Below, piece by piece: positions 45,268 through 54,413 of a DNA stretch of 64,000 nt. Under the pieces are notes generated by a model. That model saw only the letters and a list, made by a program, of their open reading frames with translations. It searched no databases and was not told the origin of the DNA. A program made the position numbers and the translations under genes. The stretch comes from Flavisolibacter tropicus. Its GTDB lineage: Bacteria > Bacteroidota > Bacteroidia > Chitinophagales > Chitinophagaceae. Numbering within the stretch: the stretch's first letter is position 1; every line of letters starts with the position of its first letter. The stretch covers positions 1,054,001-1,118,000 of the forward strand of contig NZ_CP011390.1 in NCBI RefSeq assembly GCF_001644645.1, given 5' to 3'.

Positions 45268-45270
45268 TTT

Positions 45271-48200
45271 TTATGCATGTTCTGTTGAAGTAGATGCAGT
45301 GTCATTTTTCGTGGGCACTTTTTTCTTTTTTCCTTCAATTAAGACATAGAATGCCGGAATAAGCAATACACCTATAATGGTTGCAGCTAGCATGCCTGCA
45401 AATACTGCCATACCCATTACTTTTCGCCCTTCCGCTCCTGCACCAGTTGCTGTAAGCAACGGCACCACACCAAGTATAAAGGCCAGCGATGTCATTAGGA
45501 TCGGCCGGAAACGAAGTCTGGCTGCATCTAGCGATGCTGGCAAGGTGTCTTCTCCTGCATCCCTTTTCATCTTGGCAAATTCCACGATCAAAATCGCATT
45601 CTTTGCATTCAACCCAATGAGCATTACCAACCCGATTTGAGCAAATACGTTGTTCACATAACTAAGTGAAAAAATGCCGGCAATTGCCAGTCCAAGGTAG
45701 GCCCCCATAACAGCCCATGGTGTTCCCAACAGCACACTGAAAGGAAGTTTCCAGCTTTCGTACTGCGCAGCAAGAATGAGGAACACAAATAAAAGTGCCA
45801 ACAGGAAGGCCCTGCCCCCAGTACCTGCTGCCGCTTCTTCTTGGTAAGACATATTGCTCCACTGGTAACTCATATCAGCAGGCAATACTTCTTTAGCCAC
45901 TTCTTTCAGGGCCTTCAGGGCTTGGTCAGAACTATACCCCGCAGCAGGCACACCATTGATTTCAGCAGCGCGGTAGATGTTGAAGTGATTGGTATATTGC
46001 GGTCCGGAGGTATCTGAAATTTGAGCAATTGTTCCTATAGGAATTGTTTCCCCACTTGCATTTGTAACATAAAATTGCTGAAGATCCTCTGTCCGCATAC
46101 GGAAATCCGCATCCGCCATGACATAGGTTTTGTATTGGCGACCAAATTGGTTAAAGTTGTTGACAAATGATCCTCCAAGCAGGGACGAGATTGTGCTGTT
46201 CACTTGAGCAAGGTCCAATCCAAGTTTATCGACCTTCTCCCGGTCTATCTGGATACTTTTCTGTGGCACATTGGCACGGAACAGCGTGTATATCCTGCCG
46301 ATCTCAGGACGCTGGCTGGCGGCTGCTATAAACCGTTGCGACTGCTCTGCTAGATACTGAGGTGTATTTCCTGCACGGTCCTGAAGCATCATTGTAAAGC
46401 CGGCACCATTTCCCAATCCCAAAATCGGTGGTGGCCCCACTGCGATAACAGTGGCTTCAGAAACCTTTTTCATGCACAGCGCATTGACCTCTCTGACAAC
46501 ATCCAAAGCTGTTTTATGCCGGTCATCCCAAGGGGTTAAGGTGATGAAAAATGTGGCTGCATTAGGCGCTACCGTATTGTTCAAAAGATTATTACCGTTT
46601 ACTGTAGTATATAACGCTATTTCCGGAATGCTTTTAAGGATGCTCTCTACCTTTTGAGTTACTTTATCAGTGCGCTCCAGGGAAGCAGCATCAGGCAGTA
46701 AAGTGCTTATGATAAAGTATCCCTGGTCTTCCTCGGGCACAAAACCAGATGGAATCTTTTTTCCTAAAACTACAGTCAAGGCAATGATACCGCCAAGGAT
46801 CAAAAGCGAGATCATTAGTTTGCGGGCAAAGAAGTTGGCCACACTCACATAACCATTTGTAAAGCGGTCGAACATTCGGTTGAACCCCGCAAAAAAACGC
46901 GCAAGAATTCCTCTCTGTTCTTTTTTGGGCTTTAGTAACAAGGCGGCAAGCGCAGGACTTAAGGTAAGCGCATTCAATGCAGAGAAACACACGGATATTG
47001 CAATGGTAAGCGCAAACTGCTGGTACAATCTTCCTGTAATGCCTCCCGTGAACGCCATAGGAACAAATACGGCCGAAAGTATTATAGCGATGGCGACAAC
47101 CGGTCCTCCTACTTCTTTCATGGCTTGGCTTGTTGCCTCCCGTGGCGCCATTCCGTGCTCAATGTTATGCATAACCGCTTCTACAACCACAATGGCATCG
47201 TCAACCACTAGGCCAATAGCAAGAACGAGCCCAAGTAACGAAAGCACATTCACAGAAAACCCAAGCAGTGGAAATACAATAAAAGTACCGATGAGCGAAA
47301 CAGGAACAGTGAGTAACGGAATTAACGTAGCCCTCCAGTCTTGCAGGAAGAGGAATACCACCAGGATCACTAAGATCACTGCTTCTATGAGGGTATGCAT
47401 GATTTCATCAATACCAGCTGTTACCGCCGTTGTGGTATCGAGTGAAAAATCCATCTTCATATCAGGCGGGAAACGGTTTTGCAACTCTTCCATTTTAGAT
47501 CGAACCGCTTGGGCAACGGCAAGCGCATTGGACCCGGGGATCTGGTAAATGGCAATAGTAGATGCACTTGAGCCATTGATACGGCTGTTCATGGTGTAGT
47601 TCTCAGTTCCAAGTTCAATACGGGCAACATCACTCATCCGCACTAAGGCGCCTCCAGCGTTCGATTTGAGGATGATATTAGCAAACTGCTGCTCAGTAAT
47701 AAGACGCGATTGTAAAAGGGTTGTAAATGTATTTTGCGTTCCAGGGGCTGCTGGTTCACCTCCAAAACTTCCGCCCGGGCTTATCACGTTTTGAGCCTTT
47801 AATGCACTGATCACTTGCTGTACAGTAAGATTATATTTTGAAAGAAGATCTGGTTTCACCCACACGCGCATGGCATATTCTGATCCGCCAAATACAAACA
47901 CATCGCCAACACCATTGATACGTTTGAGTTCGTCCACAACGTTTATAAATCCATAGTTGTTCAGGAATTTGGAATCATAGGTACTGTTAGGAGAGGAAAG
48001 TGAAACCAACATTAGCGGAAATGTGAGCGACTTCTTTGTGGTCACACCCAGTGCAGTTACCTCTGGTGGAAGAAAGGGCGATGCCTGTGATACACGGTTT
48101 TGAGTCAGCATGTTGGCATTATCAAGGTTCGTACCTACTTCAAAAGAGACTTCCAGTCGGGTAGTTCCATCATTAGCATTTACAGAACGCATATAGAGCA

Positions 48201-48423
48201 TGCGCTCTACTCCATTCACTTGTTGTTCAATGGGTGTAGCTACTGTTTGTTCCATGTTAACGGAGTTAGCACCCGTATAGGAGGCGTTAACCTGTACCAT
48301 TGGCGGGGTGATCTCAGGGTATTGTGATACCGGAATACCGCGCAGGGCCATAAGGCCCAGAAGCACCATGAATATGGATAATACCATCGCAAAAATTGGT
48401 CGTCTTATAAAAAACTCACTCAT
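45271..48423 (-). CDS. RND efflux permease, AcrB (HAE1) type
   Basis: A 1050-residue inner-membrane proton antiporter. Twelve membrane segments in two halves flank large porter loops. The proton relay Asp pair is in AIGLVVDDAIVVVE and the Lys in MLIGLNAKNAILIVEF. The substrate loop segments (for example SGFVPEEDQGYFI) are typical of HAE1 pumps. It exports hydrophobic and amphiphilic compounds. No regulator gene was recognised nearby. Confidence 0.97.
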   Translation of the reverse strand: MSEFFIRRPIFAMVLSIFMVLLGLMALRGIPVSQYPEITPPMVQVNASYTGANSVNMEQTVATPIEQQVNGVERMLYMRSVNANDGTTRLEVSFEVGTNLDNANMLTQNRVSQASPFLPPEVTALGVTTKKSLTFPLMLVSLSSPNSTYDSKFLNNYGFINVVDELKRINGVGDVFVFGGSEYAMRVWVKPDLLSKYNLTVQQVISALKAQNVISPGGSFGGEPAAPGTQNTFTTLLQSRLITEQQFANIILKSNAGGALVRMSDVARIELGTENYTMNSRINGSSASTIAIYQIPGSNALAVAQAVRSKMEELQNRFPPDMKMDFSLDTTTAVTAGIDEIMHTLIEAVILVILVVFLFLQDWRATLIPLLTVPVSLIGTFIVFPLLGFSVNVLSLLGLVLAIGLVVDDAIVVVEAVMHNIEHGMAPREATSQAMKEVGGPVVAIAIILSAVFVPMAFTGGITGRLYQQFALTIAISVCFSALNALTLSPALAALLLKPKKEQRGILARFFAGFNRMFDRFTNGYVSVANFFARKLMISLLILGGIIALTVVLGKKIPSGFVPEEDQGYFIISTLLPDAASLERTDKVTQKVESILKSIPEIALYTTVNGNNLLNNTVAPNAATFFITLTPWDDRHKTALDVVREVNALCMKKVSEATVIAVGPPPILGLGNGAGFTMMLQDRAGNTPQYLAEQSQRFIAAASQRPEIGRIYTLFRANVPQKSIQIDREKVDKLGLDLAQVNSTISSLLGGSFVNNFNQFGRQYKTYVMADADFRMRTEDLQQFYVTNASGETIPIGTIAQISDTSGPQYTNHFNIYRAAEINGVPAAGYSSDQALKALKEVAKEVLPADMSYQWSNMSYQEEAAAGTGGRAFLLALLFVFLILAAQYESWKLPFSVLLGTPWAVMGAYLGLAIAGIFSLSYVNNVFAQIGLVMLIGLNAKNAILIVEFAKMKRDAGEDTLPASLDAARLRFRPILMTSLAFILGVVPLLTATGAGAEGRKVMGMAVFAGMLAATIIGVLLIPAFYVLIEGKKKKVPTKNDTASTSTEHA

Positions 48424-48463
48424 GAATTTGTATAAAGAAGGTTACATCCCTTGTCCTGGTAAA

Positions 48464-49597
48464 TTATTTTATAGAAGTAGAATCGTAGGAATAGGAAGTC
48501 ATAACAGGTTTAATGGTTATGCCCGGCTTAACGATAGAATTGCCTACAAGCGCAACTTTATCTCCGGGTTTTAAACCTTCTGTAATAACCCAGTTGCTTC
48601 CCACACGAGGCCCGGTTTTTACAGGTTTCGGATTTATCTTATTGCTATCATTTACCACAAAGGCCATATATACACTTTGCATTTGGTTAATTGCCTGTTG
48701 TGGCACTAATATGGCATTGGTAATTTCCTCCGATTTAAATCGCACTTTCACATATTGTCCGGGACGCAGCAGCTTTGTTTTATTTTCCACCAATGCTTGT
48801 ACCAATAGCGAACCGGTAGCCGGATCTATTTCGCGATTAGCAAAATCAAGCTTTCCTTCTTCTGGAAATACAGAACCGTCATTCAATATAAACTGCACGC
48901 TAATATTCTTCAATCCTTCTTTGCCTAATCTCTGACTATATTTTAAATAGTCATTTTCAGTAATGGCAAAACGAACCCGCATGGCGCCTACCGCTGAAAT
49001 GGTGTTAAGAGGTGGCTGTCCTACATTTTTTACATAATCGCCAACCTGAACAGTTGTAATGCCGATAATGCCGTTGATAGGTGCATTGATCCTTGAATAA
49101 CTTAACTGTATTCGAGCATTGTTTAATGCAGCTCTTGCAGCAACAACCGCCTGAACCTGTGCATCATAAGTAGCCTGTGCTGCATCAAGATCACGCTTAC
49201 TTAATGCATTCATTTCGGCAAGCGGTTTTACCCTATCAAGGTCTGACTTGGCTTTCACTAATAAAATGTTTGATTGAGAAAGCTGCGCTTGTGCCTGCTG
49301 TTCTCTATCCCTTAATTCATCATCTTGTATAACATATAGCAATTGGCCTTTACTTACTACCGAACCCTCCTTAAAATTGATGCTCCGCACCCAACCTTCC
49401 ACTCTTGAGCGTAATTCAACATCAGATTGGCCAAACGTTTGCCCCACATATTCTGCATATACAGGCACATTACGCTGCACCGCTGTTATCACATTCACCT
49501 CAGGAATAACTTGTGGTGCTGCACCTTCTTTTTTGCCTTTGCAACCACATAAAACAATGAAGGAGAAATAAAGAAGTAGTATTGGAATATTTCTCAT
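48464..49597 (-). CDS. RND efflux periplasmic adaptor lipoprotein (AcrA type)
   Basis: 377 residues from the ATG at 49597 (MRNIPILLLYFSFIVLCGCKG, lipobox Cys). The frame remains open another 83 codons upstream but those residues show no family match and precede the signal sequence. A lipoyl/coiled-coil hairpin occupies about residues 60-170 (RVEGWVRSINFKEGSVVSKG, QAQAQLSQSN) and beta-barrel domains follow. It is the first gene of the pump operon. Confidence 0.94.
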   Translation of the reverse strand: MRNIPILLLYFSFIVLCGCKGKKEGAAPQVIPEVNVITAVQRNVPVYAEYVGQTFGQSDVELRSRVEGWVRSINFKEGSVVSKGQLLYVIQDDELRDREQQAQAQLSQSNILLVKAKSDLDRVKPLAEMNALSKRDLDAAQATYDAQVQAVVAARAALNNARIQLSYSRINAPINGIIGITTVQVGDYVKNVGQPPLNTISAVGAMRVRFAITENDYLKYSQRLGKEGLKNISVQFILNDGSVFPEEGKLDFANREIDPATGSLLVQALVENKTKLLRPGQYVKVRFKSEEITNAILVPQQAINQMQSVYMAFVVNDSNKINPKPVKTGPRVGSNWVITEGLKPGDKVALVGNSIVKPGITIKPVMTSYSYDSTSIK

Positions 49598-50471
49598 GAA
49601 ATAGCCTAAACAAAATGCTCTGTCATCATTTATTCGTTTATAATACTGCGATCTTGAAGTATAAAGAGAAATAGTTAAGTATGTCGCTAAAAGAGAGGCA
49701 TACCCGATAATCTTACTCAATGATTCCATCCAAGAATGCTTCAGGCATGTACCCATGCGGGTATTGGACAAGGCTTTACTTTTAATGGGTCTTTGTAACC
49801 CCTTTAGCAAATTTTCTACTACCATAATAATAGATGTATCATTCATACAACTTTTATTTCCTAACCATACACAACTCCCCTAAAAGAGTCATTTTTACAA
49901 AGTTGAGTACAGTATCGAAATGTAGTAATAGTAACAGTTTAACATAAAGAAGACACTTCAAAAGCGCCATTCTCTAGTTTCATTTTGATTTTTTGGCATT
50001 GTTCTTTTACAGAATCAAGCTCAACAAATTATTTCGTACCAAAACTGCTGAATATCAATAGGCTAAGGTCTTTGCTTAGCCCCCTTCAATTCTGTCTTTT
50101 AGCTAGTTTTATCAATTTGTAGTTTCCTAAATAGCCGACGTGATTCCTCTGGGGTTCTAAAGTTTTAGCGCCACCTAATGCCGCTATATAGTAGTTGTCT
50201 TCCCCTTCAATCAAAACAAAGTTTACTTTAACAAAAACTGATTCCACCTTAACTCAACAACAGAGTAGACCAGCGCCTTTTATCCCGCCCTGTATTTTCA
50301 GATTCGCCTAATTATCATAGACGTGTGGAATATACAGCGCATAAAGTATTTACGCATAGCAGCAGTCTTTAGTTTCTAAGCTCCCTGCTCCCAACGTTGG
50401 GAAGGTATGCTTACAGTAACTTGCCTATGCTAAATAATAACCAAGATATTGGAGCATTGCTGTGCGTGGAT

Positions 50472-50504
50472 GCTCTCCGCCCTAAGCGGACCGGAGGCGT
50501 GCGC
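50472..50504. repeat. GC-rich repeat R3, degenerate copy
   Basis: Ends in ACCGGAGGCGTGCGC, close to ACCGGGGGCGTGCGC of the 58430-58461 copy. An inverted partial copy (GGTCCGCCCTTTAGG) is at 50607-50621. Confidence 0.55.
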
Positions 50505-50626
50505 TTTTGTATCAAGTCAAAAGATAGAAAAGACAAATAGTGAAGGAACACTAAAAACGAAAAGTCTCTTATCCTGCAAATCCAAATTAGAATTCCACCA
50601 ATCCGCGGTCCGCCCTTTAGGAATTC

Positions 50627-50660
50627 TTTGCCAACTGAATTAAAGAGAAATGTATCTTCG
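50627..50660 (+). promoter_or_regulatory. Possible promoter of the class II aldolase gene
   Basis: TTTG (50627-50630), 22-nt spacer, TATCTTCG (50653-50660, one mismatch). Predicted start near 50667, UTR about 50 nt. Confidence 0.4.
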
Positions 50661-50716
50661 TAAGGAACGATGCTTGCTTTTGGGAATGATAATCTTTAAA
50701 CCCGAAAGTTAAAATC

Positions 50717-51784
50717 ATGAAGAAATACAAGTCTGGCGTTTTGTTCGGAGAAGAACTGGAAGCGCTTTACAAAGATGCAAAAGCAAACGCCTTTGCATTA
50801 CCTGCAGTAAACACTATTGGCACCAATAGTATCAATGCTACACTGGAAACAGCCGCAAAGGTCAACTCTCCTGTAATTATTCAGTTTTCAAATGGCGGCG
50901 CCCAGTTTATTGCTGGCAAAGGCATGCCCAACGACAACCTGCAAGGCAACATTTCTGGCGCTATATCAGGGGCCTTACACATTCACAATGTGGCAAAGTA
51001 TTATGGTGTCCCAGTAGTGCTGCATACTGATCACGCTTCACATAAATGGTTGCCATGGATTAGCGGATTAATTGACGCTGGCGAGCAATATTTTAAAGAA
51101 AAAGGACAACCACTTTTCAGCTCACACATGCTGGATCTTTCAGAAGAACCAATTGAAGAAAACATTTCTACTTCAGTAGACTTCTACAAGAGAATGGCTC
51201 CCTTAAAAATGGGTATTGAGATTGAGTTAGGCGTAACAGGTGGTGAAGAAGATGGTGTAGATAATAGTGGCGTTGAAAATGAAAAGCTTTACACACAGCC
51301 TCATGAAGTAGCCTATGCGTATGAAGAGCTACGAAAAGTCGGCAACTTATTTACAGTGGCTGCAGCCTTTGGTAATGTGCACGGTGTATATAGCCCGGGC
51401 AATGTAGAGTTACGCCCCGAAATTTTGAAGAACAGCCAAGAATATATTCAAAAGAAATACAGTACAGACCCTCAACCTGTTTTCTTTGTTTTCCATGGCG
51501 GTAGTGGTTCGCCTCAACACCAGATCCGCGAAGCAATTAGCTATGGAGCTATCAAAATGAATATTGACACCGACCTGCAGTGGGCGTTCTGGGAAGGTAT
51601 CCATGGTTATTATAAAAAGAACGAAGGCTATTTGCAGGGCCAACTGGGTAACCCCGAAGGTGAAGACAAACCCAATAAGAAATACTACGATCCTAGAGTT
51701 TGGCTGCGTAAAGCAGAAGAAAGCTTTAGTAAGCGCTTGGAAGTAGCATTTGAAGATCTTAATTGTATTAATAGAAACGCCTGA
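50717..51784 (+). CDS. fbaA: Class II fructose-bisphosphate aldolase
   Basis: A 355-residue zinc aldolase of the FbaA type (not the shorter FbaY/GatY). The zinc His segment VVLHTDHASHKWLPW, GIEIELGVTGGEEDG and FHGGSGSP are all present, and NIDTDLQWAFW near the end binds substrate phosphate. It interconverts FBP with DHAP and G3P. A class I aldolase gene follows after a terminator, so the two are separately transcribed. Confidence 0.96.
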   Translation: MKKYKSGVLFGEELEALYKDAKANAFALPAVNTIGTNSINATLETAAKVNSPVIIQFSNGGAQFIAGKGMPNDNLQGNISGAISGALHIHNVAKYYGVPVVLHTDHASHKWLPWISGLIDAGEQYFKEKGQPLFSSHMLDLSEEPIEENISTSVDFYKRMAPLKMGIEIELGVTGGEEDGVDNSGVENEKLYTQPHEVAYAYEELRKVGNLFTVAAAFGNVHGVYSPGNVELRPEILKNSQEYIQKKYSTDPQPVFFVFHGGSGSPQHQIREAISYGAIKMNIDTDLQWAFWEGIHGYYKKNEGYLQGQLGNPEGEDKPNKKYYDPRVWLRKAEESFSKRLEVAFEDLNCINRNA

Positions 51785-51790
51785 TAATAA

Positions 51791-51817
51791 GAGCCCTGCT
51801 AACACAGGGCTCTTTCA
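51791..51817 (+). terminator. Terminator after the class II aldolase
   Basis: GAGCCCTG pairs with CAGGGCTC around CTAACA, followed by TTTCATTTT. It lies 6 bp after the stop. Confidence 0.85.
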
Positions 51818-51820
51818 TTT

Positions 51821-51855
51821 TATGTCACCAGTACACATTATGTCAATGGTACACA
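51821..51855. repeat. Tandem near-identical 17-bp direct repeat upstream of fbaB
   Basis: TATGTCACCAGTACACA (51821-51837) and TATGTCAATGGTACACA (51839-51855) differ only in the central three bases and are 18 bp apart. They end 5 bp before the -33 element of the fbaB promoter, a good place for an activator site. Confidence 0.6.
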
Positions 51856-51860
51856 GTTAC

Positions 51861-51890
51861 TTTGCTAATATTTGGCATCTCCTATCTTTG
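51861..51890 (+). promoter_or_regulatory. Promoter of fbaB
   Basis: TTTG (51861-51864), 18-nt spacer, TATCTTTG (51883-51890), both perfect to consensus. Predicted start about 51897, UTR 37 nt. Confidence 0.75.
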
Positions 51891-51933
51891 CCGCACTAAT
51901 TAAAAAACGATTGCTTTCTAAAACCTTACCATT

Positions 51934-52989
51934 ATGCCAAAAAACATTTCTGAGTTATTGGGCGACAAGGCAGAGTATTTATTAAACCACCAATGCGAAA
52001 CAATTAGCAAGAACAGCTTGCACTTACCTTCTCCAAATCATGTAGATGAAACCTGGATCAATTCTAACCGTAACAATCAGGTATTGCGCAACATGCAGGC
52101 TTTATTAAGTCATGGCCGTTTAGGTGGCACAGGCTATTGCAGCATCTTTCCTGTAGACCAGGGCATTGAACACAGTGGCGGTTCAGCATTTGCACCAAAC
52201 CCCATCTATTTCGATCCAGAAAACATTATTAAACTGGCTGTTGAAGGCGGATGTAACGCAGTAGCTTCTACTTATGGTGTATTAGGCATTATGAGTCGTA
52301 AGTATGCGCATAAAATTCCGTTCATTGTAAAGATCAACCACAATGAGTTCTTAAGCATGCCTAACCGCTTTGACCAAACCATGTTTGGTACCATTAAAAG
52401 CGCATGGGATATGGGAGCAGTAGGTGTAGGTGCTACCATCTATTGGGGTTCTGCTGAAAGTGCTCGTCAACTTAAAGAAGTTGCTGAGGCTTTCGAATAT
52501 GCTCATCAATTGGGTATGGTTACCATCTTGTGGTGCTACCTGCGCAATAACGCCTTTAAAGTAGATGGTGTTGACTATCATACAGCAGCCGATTTAACAG
52601 GCCAGGCCAACCATCTGGGTGTTACCCTGCAGGCCGATATCATCAAACAAAAATTACCAACCAACAATGGTGGTTACAATGCAACCAAGCATGGTAAAAC
52701 CCATAAGCTGGTTTATGAAAAATTATCTTCTGATCACCCAATTGATCTGACACGTTACCAGGCATTAAACTGCTACAATGGTCGTATTGGCTTGATCAAC
52801 AGTGGCGGTGAAAGTAAAGGTGAAAGTGATATGGTAGAGGCTGTAACCACAGCAGTTATCAACAAACGCGCAGGCGGTATGGGCTTGATTCTTGGCCGTA
52901 AAGCCTTCCAGCGTCCATTTGGCGATGGAGTAGAAATGCTGAATGCTATTCAGGATGTATACCTGGATGATTCTATCACTATTGCTTAA
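51934..52989 (+). CDS. fbaB: Class I fructose-bisphosphate aldolase (DhnA/FbaB type)
   Basis: A 351-residue (beta/alpha)8 aldolase. [29 protein letters not shown] and [15 protein letters not shown] are characteristic of the DhnA-type class I enzyme, which uses a Schiff-base Lys and no metal. It is unrelated in sequence to the class II enzyme upstream but catalyses the same reaction. It has its own promoter and a terminator. Confidence 0.94.
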   Translation: MPKNISELLGDKAEYLLNHQCETISKNSLHLPSPNHVDETWINSNRNNQVLRNMQALLSHGRLGGTGYCSIFPVDQGIEHSGGSAFAPNPIYFDPENIIKLAVEGGCNAVASTYGVLGIMSRKYAHKIPFIVKINHNEFLSMPNRFDQTMFGTIKSAWDMGAVGVGATIYWGSAESARQLKEVAEAFEYAHQLGMVTILWCYLRNNAFKVDGVDYHTAADLTGQANHLGVTLQADIIKQKLPTNNGGYNATKHGKTHKLVYEKLSSDHPIDLTRYQALNCYNGRIGLINSGGESKGESDMVEAVTTAVINKRAGGMGLILGRKAFQRPFGDGVEMLNAIQDVYLDDSITIA

Positions 52990-53008
52990 TAAAGTAGTAA
53001 AGCACAAT

Positions 53009-53034
53009 AAAGCCTCACTAACTAGTGAGGCTTT
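53009..53034 (+). terminator. Terminator after fbaB
   Basis: AAGCCTCACT pairs with AGTGAGGCTT around AACT, followed by a T run. Confidence 0.87.
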
Positions 53035-53123
53035 TTATTTGTTTCTTCTCCAATATTATTCCTCTATTTTCAAGCTAACAATTCATTCATTGTATAGCAT
53101 ATTATTTGCTCATTACGTATACT

Positions 53124-54413
53124 ATGCCAATAGATAAACCATACGATGTTATTATAGTGGGTGCCGGTGCCGCAGGCCTCATGGCTGCTTGGGAGCTTAT
53201 AGCAGCGGGTAAATCGGTATTAATACTTGAAGCCAGAAGCCGCTGTGGCGGTCGCATCCTAACTATAACAGATGACAATTTCCCTATACCAATAGAATTG
53301 GGTGCCGAGTTTGTACACGGCAATTTACCAACTACAAAAAAACTGGTAAAAAAAGCAGGAACTAAATGGCACAAAGTAAAAGGCAGCTTTTGGCAACATA
53401 GGCACGGGAGGCTGTTCCAAAGTGAAGAACAAATTCTTGGTAGTGATAAAGTATTGAATGCTTTGGATGAAGTAAAAGAAGACATACCCATCGCACAGTT
53501 TTTAAACACCTTCTTTCCGGAAGATGAGGAAATTAGAGAGGGGCTTAAAAGCTACGTTGAAGGCTACTATGCGGGCGATATAAACCGTGTCAGTACGTTT
53601 GCCCTGAAAGAAGAATTAGAAGAAAGTGATGACGAGGATTACCGCATTGAAGGTGGCTACAAAACAATCATAGACTATCTAGTCAAAGAAGTACAAGGTC
53701 AGGGATGCAAAATAATGCTGGACACCCCTGTTTTAGCTATCGAATGGAAACCAGGCGAAGTAATGGTTGCTACTAAAAACCAAACCTTTCAGTCAGAGAT
53801 GGTTATTATTACCGCCCCGTTGGAAGTTTTACGGAATAATACCATAGCCTTCTTCCCTACCTTACCTCAATTACATGAAGCGTTAGACAGTTTAGGTTAC
53901 GGACCAGCCATCAAAATTTTATTTTCCTTCAAGACAGCTTTTTGGGAAGAAAACAGTGAGTTAAAAGACCTATCCATGCTCTTTTCTGACGAAGTCATTC
54001 CAACCTGGTGGACGCAATTTCCCAAACAAGTACCGGTATTAGTTGGCTGGGCTGCTGGTGGCCAAGCTAAGGATTTAGTTCTTCTTGAAAAAGAAGAGTT
54101 GTGTGAAAAAGCACTTCATGCATTAGCAAACATTTTAAATGTTTCAGATGCATTCCTAAAAAAACAACTAAAAGGTTGGTGCCTTAACAATTGGAGTAAA
54201 AATCCATATACCCGTGGCGCATATTCTTACGATACGGTCAATGAAAACCAGTTTAAGAATACAATAAAGGCAGGTATAGACAATACGATTTTCTTTGCGG
54301 GTGAAGGTTGGTTTCATGGATTAGAACTTGGAACAGTAGAAGCTGCATTTAATAGTGGCAAAGAAACAGCGCAACACATTATAGCCCGCTCTAAAAAGAA
54401 AAACGGAAACTAA
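53124..54413 (+). CDS. FAD-dependent amine oxidase-family protein
   Basis: 429 residues from ATG 53124; a TTG at 53106 overlaps a promoter-like TTATTTG and is not favoured. The FAD fingerprint VIIVGAGAAGLMAAWELIAAG, the ARSRCGGRI motif and the C-terminal FFAGEGWFHGLELGTVEAAF are those of the flavin monoamine oxidase family. Substrate (amine, polyamine or carotenoid-like) unknown. The 3' end overlaps the convergent DUF5686 gene by 23 bp. Confidence 0.87.
   Translation: MPIDKPYDVIIVGAGAAGLMAAWELIAAGKSVLILEARSRCGGRILTITDDNFPIPIELGAEFVHGNLPTTKKLVKKAGTKWHKVKGSFWQHRHGRLFQSEEQILGSDKVLNALDEVKEDIPIAQFLNTFFPEDEEIREGLKSYVEGYYAGDINRVSTFALKEELEESDDEDYRIEGGYKTIIDYLVKEVQGQGCKIMLDTPVLAIEWKPGEVMVATKNQTFQSEMVIITAPLEVLRNNTIAFFPTLPQLHEALDSLGYGPAIKILFSFKTAFWEENSELKDLSMLFSDEVIPTWWTQFPKQVPVLVGWAAGGQAKDLVLLEKEELCEKALHALANILNVSDAFLKKQLKGWCLNNWSKNPYTRGAYSYDTVNENQFKNTIKAGIDNTIFFAGEGWFHGLELGTVEAAFNSGKETAQHIIARSKKKNGN

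Larger units (their letters stand above)
49598..50716. other. Non-coding stretch between efflux operon and aldolase
   Basis: No confident gene in 1.1 kb. A minus-strand open frame with GTG start at 50086-50247 (53 codons, containing ALGGAKTLEPQRNHVGYLG) may be a relic. A GC-rich repeat related to the 58.2-kb inverted repeat is at 50472-50504, with a shorter inverted partner at about 50603-50620. Confidence 0.4.

Noticed and set aside
49598..49846. N-terminal extension of the efflux adaptor
   Set aside because: The 83 extra codons precede a complete lipoprotein signal peptide and have no family match.
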